The notes below the pieces were generated by a model. The model searched no databases and had not been told where the DNA came from. It saw only the letters and a list, made by a program, of their open reading frames with translations. A program made the translations under genes and the position numbers. This document shows, piece after piece, positions 23,827 to 32,180 of a DNA stretch of 38,683 nt (position 1 is its first letter; each line of letters begins with the position of its first letter). The DNA lies in the NCBI GenBank assembly GCA_910586045.1, contig CAJUIH010000013.1, forward strand, positions 1 to 38,683, in the 5' to 3' direction. The stretch is from an uncultured Eubacterium sp. GTDB taxonomy: Bacteria; Bacillota; Clostridia; Lachnospirales; Lachnospiraceae.

Positions 23827-24840
23827 ATGATTACAGTAGGAATTATCGGAGCGGGAAGAATCGGACGGGTTCACGTAGAAAGTATCTGCACACAAGTACC
23901 GGATGCAAAAATTAAAACACTGGCGGATCCGTTTTTAAATGACGACACAGCGGCATGGGCAAAGGAAATGGGAGTTGCACAGACGACCAAGGATTATCAG
24001 GATATTATCAACGACCCGGAAATTGACGCGGTTTTGATTTGTTCTTCCACAGATACCCATTCCCAGATCTCGGTAGAAGCAATCCGCGCAGGCAAGCATG
24101 TATTCTGTGAAAAGCCGATTGACCATGACGTAGCCAAGATTCAGGAAGTCATCGACGCGCTGAAAGAACACAGCGTCAAATACCAGGTAGGCTTCAACCG
24201 CCGGTTTGACCACAATTTTGAGGCAGTAAGGGATGCGGTGGCAGCAGGAAAAATCGGGGATACCCATATCATCAAAGTAACGAGCAGGGATCCGGAACCG
24301 CCTTCGGCAGAATATGTCAAAGTATCCGGCGGCATGTTCCTTGACATGACGATCCATGATTTCGATATGGTCCGTTTCCTTGCCGGCTGTGACGCCGAAG
24401 AGGTATACGTACAGGCAGCCGTACTGGTGGATACGGCTATCGGTGAGGCCGGCGACGTGGATACGGCGGTAATTACCCTGAAAATGGAAAACGGCTCAAT
24501 TGCAGTCATTGACAATTCCAGAAAAGCAGTTTACGGTTATGACCAGAGAGTGGAAGTATTTGGTTCCGCGGGCATGGTATCCGCATCTAATGACTGCGCT
24601 TCCACGGCGGTGATCAGCAATGCGCAGGGTGTAACAGGCGAAAAGCCGCTGCATTTCTTCCTGGAACGTTATATGGCAGCATATGCAAAGGAAGTAAAAT
24701 GTTTCATAAAGGCCATTGTAGAAAATACCGAAACGCCGCTTGGCGTTATGGACGGCTTAAAGCCGGTATTGATGGGGCTTGCAGCGAAAAAATCACTGGA
24801 AGAACATCGTCCGGTAAAAATATCTGAAATAACGGCATAA
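23827..24840 (+). CDS. iolG: inositol 2-dehydrogenase
   Basis: NAD-dependent first enzyme of inositol breakdown, oxidising myo-inositol to 2-keto-myo-inositol. The 337-aa protein is of the Gfo/Idh/MocA family: Rossmann motif GIIGAGRIGRVH near the N-terminus, CEKPID (catalytic Lys, about 97), and the substrate-site segment GGMFLDMTIHDFDMVRF with the conserved Asp and His (around 175-180). AAGGAG precedes the ATG. It is the last gene of the operon, directly before a strong terminator. Family members also act on other polyols (for example scyllo-inositol), so the precise isomer is assigned by context. Confidence 0.93.
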   Translation: MITVGIIGAGRIGRVHVESICTQVPDAKIKTLADPFLNDDTAAWAKEMGVAQTTKDYQDIINDPEIDAVLICSSTDTHSQISVEAIRAGKHVFCEKPIDHDVAKIQEVIDALKEHSVKYQVGFNRRFDHNFEAVRDAVAAGKIGDTHIIKVTSRDPEPPSAEYVKVSGGMFLDMTIHDFDMVRFLAGCDAEEVYVQAAVLVDTAIGEAGDVDTAVITLKMENGSIAVIDNSRKAVYGYDQRVEVFGSAGMVSASNDCASTAVISNAQGVTGEKPLHFFLERYMAAYAKEVKCFIKAIVENTETPLGVMDGLKPVLMGLAAKKSLEEHRPVKISEITA

Positions 24841-24844
24841 ATAT

Positions 24845-24897
24845 AAGGACGGTATGGAAATAACCTGTAATATAGGTAATTTACATACCGTCCTTTT
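24845..24897 (+). terminator. intrinsic terminator of the iol operon
   Basis: AAGGACGGTATG (24845-24856) pairs perfectly with CATACCGTCCTT (24884-24895), followed by a short T-tract to 24897. The loop contains a smaller ACCT/AGGT stem. Confidence 0.88.
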
Positions 24898-24970
24898 CGC
24901 AGACTTTAGATGAGAGGGGCTGTCCGGGAAAGCTTTTTCAAATATATTGTTAGAAAATGCAGATTCCGTC

Positions 24971-24999
24971 TTGCCAACTCGCACACGGCGGAGTATAAT
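24971..24999 (+). promoter_or_regulatory. promoter of the MATE exporter gene
   Basis: TTGCCA (24971-24976), a 17-bp spacer and TATAAT (24994-24999), 68 bp before the start codon. Confidence 0.8.
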
Positions 25000-25010
25000 A
25001 CCCCTTACTT

Positions 25011-25040
25011 GCCTGCGCGGCTGACAAAAACCGCACAGGC
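25011..25040 (+). promoter_or_regulatory. hairpin in the MATE gene leader
   Basis: GCCTGCGCGG (25011-25020) and CCGCACAGGC (25031-25040) pair with one C/A mismatch around CTGACAAAAA. The hairpin lies just after the expected transcription start and ends 13 nt before the ribosome binding site. It has no U-tract. It may affect mRNA stability or translation. Confidence 0.55.
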
Positions 25041-25066
25041 ATAAAAAAGAAAAGGGGGAGACAAAA

Positions 25067-26455
25067 TTGAAAACATTATCAAAATTCGTCGGAAACAAAA
25101 GCTTTTACAAAATGGTGCTGTTGATTGCCGTCCCCATTATGATTCAAAACGGCATTACAAATTTTGTAAGCCTGCTGGACAATATTATGATCGGCCAGGT
25201 CGGTACGGAACAGATGTCGGGGGTAGCGATTGTCAACCAGTTGTTTTTTGTGTATAACCTGTGTATTTTCGGCGGTGTTTCCGGGGCAGGTATTTTTACA
25301 GCGCAGTTTTTTGGACAGGGCAGCGATGAAGGTGTGCGCCAAACAATGCGCTTTAAGCTGTGGATGACGGCTTTTATTACGATCCTGGCGTCTGCGGTTT
25401 TGCTTGCGTATGGCACGGTATTGATCCGTTCGTATCTGAAAGGCGACGGTACGCCGGAAGACGCCGCCGCGACGCTTATGTACGGCAGGCAGTATTTAGT
25501 CATTATGTTAACCGGGCTTCCGGCATTTGCGGCTGTGCAGATGTATTCCAGTACACTGCGGGAATGCGGACAAACGCTTTTGCCGATGAAAGCTGGAATT
25601 GTGGCGGTATTTGTTAATCTTACGTTTAATTATCTTCTGATTTACGGAAAATTTGGGATGCCTGCACTGGGTGTACAGGGCGCCGCCATTGCGACGGTAA
25701 TTTCTAGATATGTGGAGATGCTGATTGTAGTGGTTCAGGTACATAGGAATACCGGACAGTATTCGTTTGCAAAGGGGCTTTACCGTACGTTGCGGGTGCC
25801 GGGGGAGCTGACAGCCAAAATTATCAAAAAAGGATGTCCGCTGCTTTTGAACGAAACATTGTGGGCCGCCGGAATGGCAATGCTGACACAGTGCTACTCC
25901 GTACGCGGGCTGAATGTGGTTGCGGGATTAAATGTTTCGAATACGATTAATAATGTATTTAATATTGTCTTTATTGCGCTCGGGGACTCGGTTGCGATTA
26001 TTGTAGGACAGCTTCTTGGTGCTGGAAAGATGGAGGAGGCAAGGGATACGGACAATAAGATGATTGCGTTTTCGGTTGCCTGCTGTACCTGTGTGGCGGC
26101 GGTGATGTTTGTGCTCGCGCCGTTGTTTCCAAGGCTTTATCATATAAACAGCGAAGCAAGGCAGCTCGCGCAGTATTTTATTATGGCTACGGCGTTTTTT
26201 ATGCCGCAGAACGCGTTTTTACACGCTTCCTATTTTACGCTGCGTTCAGGCGGAAAGACGATTATAACCTTTTTATTTGACAGTGTGTTTATCTGGTGCG
26301 TCAGTGTCGTGATTGCCTTTTTATTAAGCAGATTTACGGCGCTTCCGGTGATTGCGGTTTATGTGATGGTGCAGCTTGGCGATATGATAAAGTGTGTGAT
26401 CGGGTTTGTACTTGTAAAAAAAGGAGTTTGGCTGCAGAATATTGTGGAAGCGTAA
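25067..26455 (+). CDS. MATE family efflux transporter
   Basis: 462-aa membrane protein with about twelve hydrophobic segments in two halves, the layout of MATE multidrug or metabolite antiporters. The start region LLIAVPIMIQNGITNFVSLLDNIMIGQVG is typical, and the second half repeats the pattern (GLNVSNTINNVFNIVFIALGDSVAIIVGQLLGAGK). The reading frame begins with TTG at 25067; GGGGGAG at 25054-25060 with 6-nt spacing makes TTG the true start, giving MKTLSKFVGNK. It is monocistronic with its own promoter. The exported compound is unknown; the following genes look unrelated. Confidence 0.93.
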   Translation: MKTLSKFVGNKSFYKMVLLIAVPIMIQNGITNFVSLLDNIMIGQVGTEQMSGVAIVNQLFFVYNLCIFGGVSGAGIFTAQFFGQGSDEGVRQTMRFKLWMTAFITILASAVLLAYGTVLIRSYLKGDGTPEDAAATLMYGRQYLVIMLTGLPAFAAVQMYSSTLRECGQTLLPMKAGIVAVFVNLTFNYLLIYGKFGMPALGVQGAAIATVISRYVEMLIVVVQVHRNTGQYSFAKGLYRTLRVPGELTAKIIKKGCPLLLNETLWAAGMAMLTQCYSVRGLNVVAGLNVSNTINNVFNIVFIALGDSVAIIVGQLLGAGKMEEARDTDNKMIAFSVACCTCVAAVMFVLAPLFPRLYHINSEARQLAQYFIMATAFFMPQNAFLHASYFTLRSGGKTIITFLFDSVFIWCVSVVIAFLLSRFTALPVIAVYVMVQLGDMIKCVIGFVLVKKGVWLQNIVEA

Positions 26456-26473
26456 CTTTTTCCTAAAAATTTA

Positions 26474-26503
26474 TTGTTCTTTTCCTATATTGTATGTTAG
26501 AAT
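26474..26503 (+). promoter_or_regulatory. possible promoter of the DUF4358-DHHW pair
   Basis: TTGTTC (26474-26479), an 18-bp spacer and TAGAAT (26498-26503), with TGT before the -10 (extended -10). A TATAAT at 26516-26521 is an alternative -10 but lacks a -35. Confidence 0.45.
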
Positions 26504-26567
26504 AAAAAAACAGGGTATAATAATGTAGAAAAATAGAAAGAGTAAGATGTTTAAGGAGGGTTTTGGG

Positions 26568-27179
26568 ATGAAATACAAAAAAATTGCGGCGGTTTTGCTG
26601 GCGGCAGTGATGGAAATCGGAAGCGGGTTATCCGGGCTGTATACAGGCGTACCTTTATTGGGAGATGCGGTCGAAGCTTCTATGGACACTTTTACAGGGA
26701 CATTTACCGAAACTGTACAGGCGGCAGCGCCGTCCGCGTCAAAGCTGGCCAGTGCCGTAAAAAAAGTATACGGCGAAAATTACTTGCCGAATATGAAATT
26801 AACCAAAAGTGAAATAAAAGACAGATACGCGGTCGCTTCCTCCTGGTATGCGTCCGCTTACGCGGAAGTGCCGATGATGAGCGCCCATGTGGACGAGCTT
26901 GTTATTTTTAAGGCAAAAAATGCGTCTTCCAAAAAGAAGATTGTCAAAGCTTTGAAAAATTACCAGGCAAAGCTGAAAAAGGATACGATGCAGTATCCGA
27001 TGAACCTGCTAAAAATACAAGGGTGCCAGGTATATACAAATGAAAACTACGTGTGCTTTTTCATGCTTGGCCAGGTCAGCCAGTCGGTGCAGGAAAACGG
27101 TACGGACGAACAGATTATCAAGGCTTACCAGCAGCAGAATAAGAAAGCGGCAAACGCGGTGAAAAAGGCATTGAAATAA
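26568..27179 (+). CDS. DUF4358 secreted or membrane-anchored protein
   Basis: 203-aa protein. It starts with a signal-type sequence (MKYKKIAAVLLAAVMEIGSG) without a lipobox cysteine, then a mature region from about residue 55. The DUF4358 hallmark is present: LVIFKAKNASSKKKIVKALKNYQ and DTMQYPMNLLKIQG, ending in a strand YVCFFMLG. AAGGAGGG at 26553-26560 selects the ATG at 26568 over an in-frame ATG at 26547. The stop is 10 bp from the DHHW gene, so they form a pair. In Lachnospiraceae DUF4358 often accompanies MBOAT and DHHW proteins of surface polymer O-acetylation; that role is inferred from association. Confidence 0.85.
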   Translation: MKYKKIAAVLLAAVMEIGSGLSGLYTGVPLLGDAVEASMDTFTGTFTETVQAAAPSASKLASAVKKVYGENYLPNMKLTKSEIKDRYAVASSWYASAYAEVPMMSAHVDELVIFKAKNASSKKKIVKALKNYQAKLKKDTMQYPMNLLKIQGCQVYTNENYVCFFMLGQVSQSVQENGTDEQIIKAYQQQNKKAANAVKKALK

Positions 27180-27189
27180 TTTCAAAGCG

Positions 27190-28338
27190 ATGAAAAAAAT
27201 AAACCGAAAAAATGCTGCCGAATGGTGTTTTGTGGGTTTGGTTCTATTCGTGTTGGCCGGCAGCGGGATCTTTATTTCCGTTATGCCTGACCAGACGTAT
27301 TCCGCGCAGGAGCGCAGAATGCTGGCGGAGTGCCCGAAGCTTACCAAAAAGAACCTTATTTCCGGCAGCTTCCAGCGGGATTTTGAGAAATATTTAAGCG
27401 AGCAGTTTCCGGGACGGATGAAGATGGTTTCGCTGCAGACAAAGCTGTCCAGGCTGCTTGGAATCAAAGACGCGAACGGCGTTTACTTTGGGTCGGACGG
27501 TTATCTGCTCGAACAGTACGCCGAGCGGGATTTTGACTGGAAGCTGGCGGAAAAAAACTGCAAGCGCACGGCACGGTTTTTAAAAAAATATCCGAATGCG
27601 AAAGTACTGTTTGTACCGGTTAAAAGCAGCGTAATGTCGAACTATCTGCCGCCGTTTGCGCAGATTACAGGGGAAGCGCGTTTTTTTTCGCTGGTCGAAC
27701 AGCAGATTCCGAAACGGCAGCGGATTGAAACAGCCAAATTGCTAAGCGCCCATCAGAAAGAATATATTTATTACCGTACCGACCATCACTGGACGACGCT
27801 GGGGGCGTATTATGCCTATCAGCAATGGGCGCAGGAAATGGGCTTTCCCCCGCTTTTACCCGAACAGTTTCGCGTGGAGGAGGTAAGCAGTTCTTTTTTG
27901 GGGACGACCTATGCAAAAGTACGCACAGGAGGGCGGCCGGATACGATTTCGTTATACGAATCCAAAAACGGGCCTGCCTTTGCATTGGATTATAATATGG
28001 GGGAGTTTGCGTCGGACAGTTTTTACGACCGCTCCAAATTGGCGGGGGATGATCCGTACAGCGTTTTTTTCGGAGGAAACCAGGCGCTTGTGGACATCCG
28101 TTCGAAAGAAAAAAAAGAGGATACGAATGGGAAGACGCTGCTTATCATCAAGGATTCTTTCGGCAACTGTTTTGCGCCGTTTGCCGCGAATCATTACGCG
28201 CGCACTATAGTAGCGGATCTTAGGTATATGAATATTCCGGTCAGCAGGCTGCTTCGGGTTTATCCAGCGGATGATATCCTGATTTTATATAACAGCGTGC
28301 AGTTTATGGAAGATACCAACCTTGGAAAGCTGAAATAG
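27190..28338 (+). CDS. DHHW family protein (AlgX/AlgJ-like)
   Basis: 382-aa protein anchored by one N-terminal helix (WCFVGLVLFVLAGSGIFISV), with the rest outside the cell. The naming motif TDHHWTTLGAYYAYQQW lies around 197-213. A second conserved block, LLIIKDSFGNCFAPF (about 317-331), carries the Ser-containing segment expected of the SGNH-like fold shared with AlgJ/AlgX acetyltransferases. RDFEKYLSEQFPGRM near the start is also typical. It is coupled to DUF4358 upstream. Usually an MBOAT O-acyltransferase supplies acyl groups, but none is in this window. Function in cell-surface glycan acetylation is inferred. Confidence 0.88.
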   Translation: MKKINRKNAAEWCFVGLVLFVLAGSGIFISVMPDQTYSAQERRMLAECPKLTKKNLISGSFQRDFEKYLSEQFPGRMKMVSLQTKLSRLLGIKDANGVYFGSDGYLLEQYAERDFDWKLAEKNCKRTARFLKKYPNAKVLFVPVKSSVMSNYLPPFAQITGEARFFSLVEQQIPKRQRIETAKLLSAHQKEYIYYRTDHHWTTLGAYYAYQQWAQEMGFPPLLPEQFRVEEVSSSFLGTTYAKVRTGGRPDTISLYESKNGPAFALDYNMGEFASDSFYDRSKLAGDDPYSVFFGGNQALVDIRSKEKKEDTNGKTLLIIKDSFGNCFAPFAANHYARTIVADLRYMNIPVSRLLRVYPADDILILYNSVQFMEDTNLGKLK

Positions 28339-28379
28339 CAGCGCCCCGTTTCTTCGTTTACTGACAGTACCTTGGCGCG

Positions 28380-28427
28380 TAGTACATCGAACACAAAATA
28401 ACGCATAGGCAGGCGCAGGATGTACTA
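28380..28427. other. inverted repeat before the flavoprotein gene
   Basis: TAGTACATC (28380-28388) and GATGTACTA (28419-28427) are perfect 9-bp inverted copies with 30 bp between. The right copy ends 21 bp before the start codon. An outer GCGCC/GGCGC pair lies upstream (around 28341-28379). It could be an operator or leader structure. Confidence 0.45.
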
Positions 28428-28448
28428 GGTATGGAAAGGAAAAAGAAT

Positions 28449-29849
28449 ATGAAGTATGATGTAATTATCATAGGCGCAGGCCCGGCAGGGATTTTTACTG
28501 CGATGGAGCTTGTCAAACATAACAGCCCGAAAAAAATACTGATGGTGGAAAAGGGAAAAGCCATCGAGGAACGGAGCTGTCCGAAAAATAAGACGAAAAA
28601 ATGCGTAAACTGCGCTCCTTGCAGCATTACGACCGGATTTTCCGGGGCGGGGGCATTTTCAGACGGGAAACTTTCCCTTAGCTATGAAGTAGGCGGAGAT
28701 TTTCCGCAGCTTGTCGGCGCGGATTTCGCGCAGGAGCTGATTCATTACACCGACCGGATCTATCTGGAGTTTGGGGCGGATACGCATATTGAAGGGGTCA
28801 GCGAGCCGTTAAAGGTGCGCGAAATCCGCAAACGGGCGATCCATGCGGGTCTAAAGCTGGTTGACTGCCCGATCCGGCATCTGGGGACAGAAAAAGCGCA
28901 GCATATATACGGGGCAATTGAAACCTATTTAAAGGACAAAGGCGTGGACATGCTGTTTGGCTATAGCTGCCAGGATTTGATTATGGAAGAAGACCGCTGC
29001 CGCGGCGTCATCCTGACAAAGGCGGACGGTACACAGGAACGCTGCGAGGCGCCGCATGTCGTAGTGGCGGCAGGACGCCGCGGCGCCGACTGGCTGCAGA
29101 CTTTATGCGCAAAATATGACATTGCGCATAAACCGGGGACTGTGGATATCGGCGTCCGTGTTGAGGTACGCAATGAAATTATGGAGGAGGTCAACAACGT
29201 ACTGTACGAATCCAAGCTGATCGGCTATCCAAGGCCGTTTAAAAATAAAGTGCGTACGTTCTGCCAGAATCCGGGCGGATTTGTCAGCCAGGAAAACTAC
29301 GACAATGATCTGGCTGTTGTAAACGGGCATTCCTACAAAGACTTTAAATCCGACAATACCAACCTGGCTATTTTGTGTTCCCATAATTTTACCGAACCGT
29401 TCAACCAGCCGATTGCTTATGCGCAAAAAGTCGGGGAACTGACAAATATGCTTGGTGCGGGGCAGATTATGGTACAGCGTTACGGTGATATTTTGGACGG
29501 CAAACGCACATGGGCGAAAGAACTCGCGCAGTCGAATGTCCATCCGACCCTGCCGGACGCGGTAGCCGGCGATATTACCGCGGCGATGCCGTACCGCGCA
29601 ATGGTTAATATTATTAATTTTATCCAGGCTATGGATCAGGTCGTACCAGGGTTTGCAAGTACCGAGACACTGCTGTATTCTCCGGAACTGAAATTTTACA
29701 GCAACAAAGTCCGTATGGATGAAAACCTTGTTACAAATGTAAAAGGGCTGTACTGCCTGGGCGATTCCAGCGGATGGACAAGGGGGCTTATGATGGCGTC
29801 GTCCATGGGTGTGCTGATGGGGCGGAAGCTTCTAGAGATGGAAGATTGA
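28449..29849 (+). CDS. NAD(P)/FAD-dependent oxidoreductase (COG2509-like)
   Basis: 466-aa flavoprotein. The N-terminal dinucleotide-binding motif is DVIIIGAGPAGIFTAMEL (residues 4-21), and the FAD C-terminal motif is GLYCLGDSSGWTRGLMMASS (near 434-453). Between them lies GFSGAGAFSDGKL, typical of this poorly characterised family. A cysteine set C44, C52, C55 and C58 (SCPKNKTKKCVNCAPC) precedes it and might bind a metal or iron-sulfur centre or be redox active. An in-frame ATG at 28431 is upstream of the AGGAAAAAG site, so the ATG at 28449 is preferred. A terminator follows. Substrate unknown. Confidence 0.88.
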   Translation: MKYDVIIIGAGPAGIFTAMELVKHNSPKKILMVEKGKAIEERSCPKNKTKKCVNCAPCSITTGFSGAGAFSDGKLSLSYEVGGDFPQLVGADFAQELIHYTDRIYLEFGADTHIEGVSEPLKVREIRKRAIHAGLKLVDCPIRHLGTEKAQHIYGAIETYLKDKGVDMLFGYSCQDLIMEEDRCRGVILTKADGTQERCEAPHVVVAAGRRGADWLQTLCAKYDIAHKPGTVDIGVRVEVRNEIMEEVNNVLYESKLIGYPRPFKNKVRTFCQNPGGFVSQENYDNDLAVVNGHSYKDFKSDNTNLAILCSHNFTEPFNQPIAYAQKVGELTNMLGAGQIMVQRYGDILDGKRTWAKELAQSNVHPTLPDAVAGDITAAMPYRAMVNIINFIQAMDQVVPGFASTETLLYSPELKFYSNKVRMDENLVTNVKGLYCLGDSSGWTRGLMMASSMGVLMGRKLLEMED

Positions 29850-29922
29850 AATAATGTGGACGCAATCCCATTGGCTATAGACAATAGGTAGTTCACAAGT
29901 CCTGATATAGAAATTACCTGCA

Positions 29923-29962
29923 AAAAGGCTCGATTCATCAGTGAATGGGCCTTTTCTTTTTT
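29923..29962 (+). terminator. intrinsic terminator after the flavoprotein gene
   Basis: AAAAGGC plus ATTCA (from 29923) pairs with TGAAT plus GGCCTTTT (to 29955) with one wobble and a one-base bulge, loop TCAG. A T-rich tract runs to 29962. Confidence 0.85.
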
Positions 29963-29985
29963 ACAGCAAAGAGAGGACAACTTAA

Positions 29986-32037
29986 ATGAGGAAAAAAAGT
30001 ATTCTCAAGCAGCTCTTGATTCCCATGCTTGCGGTTGCGGTAGTACTGCCCGCGGTAGTGCTGGTCATTTTTACGACATTTTATGAGCGGGAAATCTATT
30101 CTAAAAATAAACAGCTCTCCAGTCTGATGGCGGGGGAGATCACGGTTTTTATGGATCAGGCGTATCATGTGAATGAGGAGCTTTCGGATAATCCAAGTAT
30201 CTTATCTATGGATACGAAAATACAAACGCCGATCCTTACGCGCTGTGTCGAGCGAAATACCTACTTGGATCAGATTTACATACAAGGCACGGACGGGATG
30301 CAGACCGCACGCTCGTCCGGGGAGCTGGCGGACCGTTCTACAAGATGGTGGTTCCAGCAGATGCTGCAAAACCCGCAGGCGTTTATATCCAAGTCCTATT
30401 ATTCGGTGGCGACCGGAATGCCGTGCGCTTCGGTTTTTTTTCCTATGTATGCGGATGGTGTATGGAAAGGGGTTTATGCCGCGGATTTAAAGCTTGATTT
30501 TATGCAGGACCTTATCGGCGAGTATTCGAGCGAAGCGGACGGCAGGACTTCTTTTGTAATTGACGGGGAAGGGGTTGTCGTCGCGCATCCAGACCAGGTG
30601 CAGATTGAGGAACAGTATAATTACAAAAGCCTGACCCGTACCGTTGCGGTCAAGGATGCCGCAGGCAATCCGGCGACAGACGACGCGGGAAATATCCTGA
30701 CGCAGCAAAATCCGCTCAAACTGTCTGCGGATATGCAGCAGGTCATTCAGCAGGTGATGGACGGCGGCAGCGGCAGCCGAAAAATAACGGATAACGGCGA
30801 ACAGTATTATGTCAGCTATGCGTCGATTACACTGCAGGGCGATTCGGATTCGTGGTCGCTTGTTACCATGCAGAAAAAAAGTGCCGCGATGGCAGTAGCC
30901 AGGCGTATGCTTGCCGCGGTTGCAGTACTCGCCCTGATCACGGTTGCGGCAGTCGTGCTGCTTGTCGTTTATCTTTCCGGCAAACTGGCCAGGCCGGTAG
31001 TCTCGATTACCGGATTGATGCGGGATGCTGCAGAGGGTGATTTTTCGATTCCGGCAAAGGAAGACGGCCAGACCGAGGTAGGGCAGCTTGCAAAAAGCTA
31101 TAATGTGATGGCGGATAGGATTTCGGCGGCGCTGACGCGTATGGCGGGGTTTACCAAGGAATTGCTGCTCTGCTCCGACCGTCTGCGCGCAATGGAAGAA
31201 AAGGTCGGTTTGCTTGGCCAGGCTGTGAAAGAAATATCGGATGGGACCGTTGCGCAGACGTATGAGGTGTCCCAGGTCGTGGAGCGGATGGCACAGATGG
31301 AAGCGCGTTTTGGCGAATTAAAAGAAAAAAGCAAGACGCTGCTTGGGGAGGCGGAGCGTACGATGAAATCCGGGGAAGAAGGGATGAAAAGCATCCGAAG
31401 CTTGGAAACGCAAAACCGCGAGGTGGAACGCAATATCAGCCTTTCTTATGAAAAAATCCGGCAGTTGGAGGCACGCTCGGCAAGCATAGCGGAGATTGTG
31501 GGCACGATCCGGGGGATCTCTTCGCAGACAGAGCTGCTGGCGTTAAACGCGGGCATTGAAGCGGCGCGGGCCGGCGAATACGGAAAAGGGTTTGCCGTGG
31601 TGGCGCAGGCGATCGGGACATTGGCGGCGGATTCGTCTGGGGCGGCAGTAAAAACCGGGGATATGGTTACGGAGTTTTGTAACGAAATGCAGGAAGTAGT
31701 TGTACAAATTACAGATGCAAGCAGGATTATGACAGCACAGGCGGACGCGGTGCAAAAAACAGAAAGTCTGTTTTCGGATTTTCAAAGAATTACGGAGCAG
31801 ACAGGAAATTCCGCGGGCGAGATGGACCGGTTGATCGAACAGATGTATGAGATTGACCGGATGACAGTTGCCGCGGCGCAGCGGATCAGCGAGATTTCCA
31901 GGAAAGCAGAAGAGCTGTCCAAAGAAGCGGCGGCTTCCATGGAAGAAGAACTAAAAGATATCCAAAACGGTGTGGAGAGCCTTCGGATGGTGTCTGATGA
32001 AATGGAGCGGGAGATGGAGAAATTTAAACTGCGGTAG
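29986..32037 (+). CDS. methyl-accepting chemotaxis protein with dCache sensor
   Basis: 683-aa transmembrane chemoreceptor. TM1 is about 10-32, an extracellular double-Cache sensor spans about 35-300, TM2 about 309-330, HAMP about 331-385, then the cytoplasmic signalling coiled coil with the conserved tip ELLALNAGIEAARAGEYGKG near 518-537. In the sensor, TRWWFQQM (R120, W122, F123), Y139 and D167 approximate the amino-acid-binding dCache motif (R-x-W-Y, Y, D), so amino acid sensing is possible but not certain. GAGAGGA precedes the ATG. It is monocistronic, between a terminator and the topoisomerase promoter. The C-terminus lacks an obvious CheR-docking pentapeptide. Confidence 0.95.
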   Translation: MRKKSILKQLLIPMLAVAVVLPAVVLVIFTTFYEREIYSKNKQLSSLMAGEITVFMDQAYHVNEELSDNPSILSMDTKIQTPILTRCVERNTYLDQIYIQGTDGMQTARSSGELADRSTRWWFQQMLQNPQAFISKSYYSVATGMPCASVFFPMYADGVWKGVYAADLKLDFMQDLIGEYSSEADGRTSFVIDGEGVVVAHPDQVQIEEQYNYKSLTRTVAVKDAAGNPATDDAGNILTQQNPLKLSADMQQVIQQVMDGGSGSRKITDNGEQYYVSYASITLQGDSDSWSLVTMQKKSAAMAVARRMLAAVAVLALITVAAVVLLVVYLSGKLARPVVSITGLMRDAAEGDFSIPAKEDGQTEVGQLAKSYNVMADRISAALTRMAGFTKELLLCSDRLRAMEEKVGLLGQAVKEISDGTVAQTYEVSQVVERMAQMEARFGELKEKSKTLLGEAERTMKSGEEGMKSIRSLETQNREVERNISLSYEKIRQLEARSASIAEIVGTIRGISSQTELLALNAGIEAARAGEYGKGFAVVAQAIGTLAADSSGAAVKTGDMVTEFCNEMQEVVVQITDASRIMTAQADAVQKTESLFSDFQRITEQTGNSAGEMDRLIEQMYEIDRMTVAAAQRISEISRKAEELSKEAAASMEEELKDIQNGVESLRMVSDEMEREMEKFKLR

Positions 32038-32089
32038 TAACTTCCAAAGCCTCCGGCAAGTAAAATCGAACAAATATTCGAAAAAATTC

Positions 32090-32119
32090 TTTACACATTT
32101 CCAAAAAATGTGCTATACT
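32090..32119 (+). promoter_or_regulatory. promoter of the topoisomerase operon
   Basis: TTTACA (32090-32095), an 18-bp spacer and TATACT (32114-32119), with TGC before the -10 (extended -10), 62 bp before the GTG start. Confidence 0.75.
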
Positions 32120-32180
32120 ATAGCAGCGGGACATGCGCCGCGGGTTCAAAAATTCGGAAACAATAAAGGAGTATGGAAAA

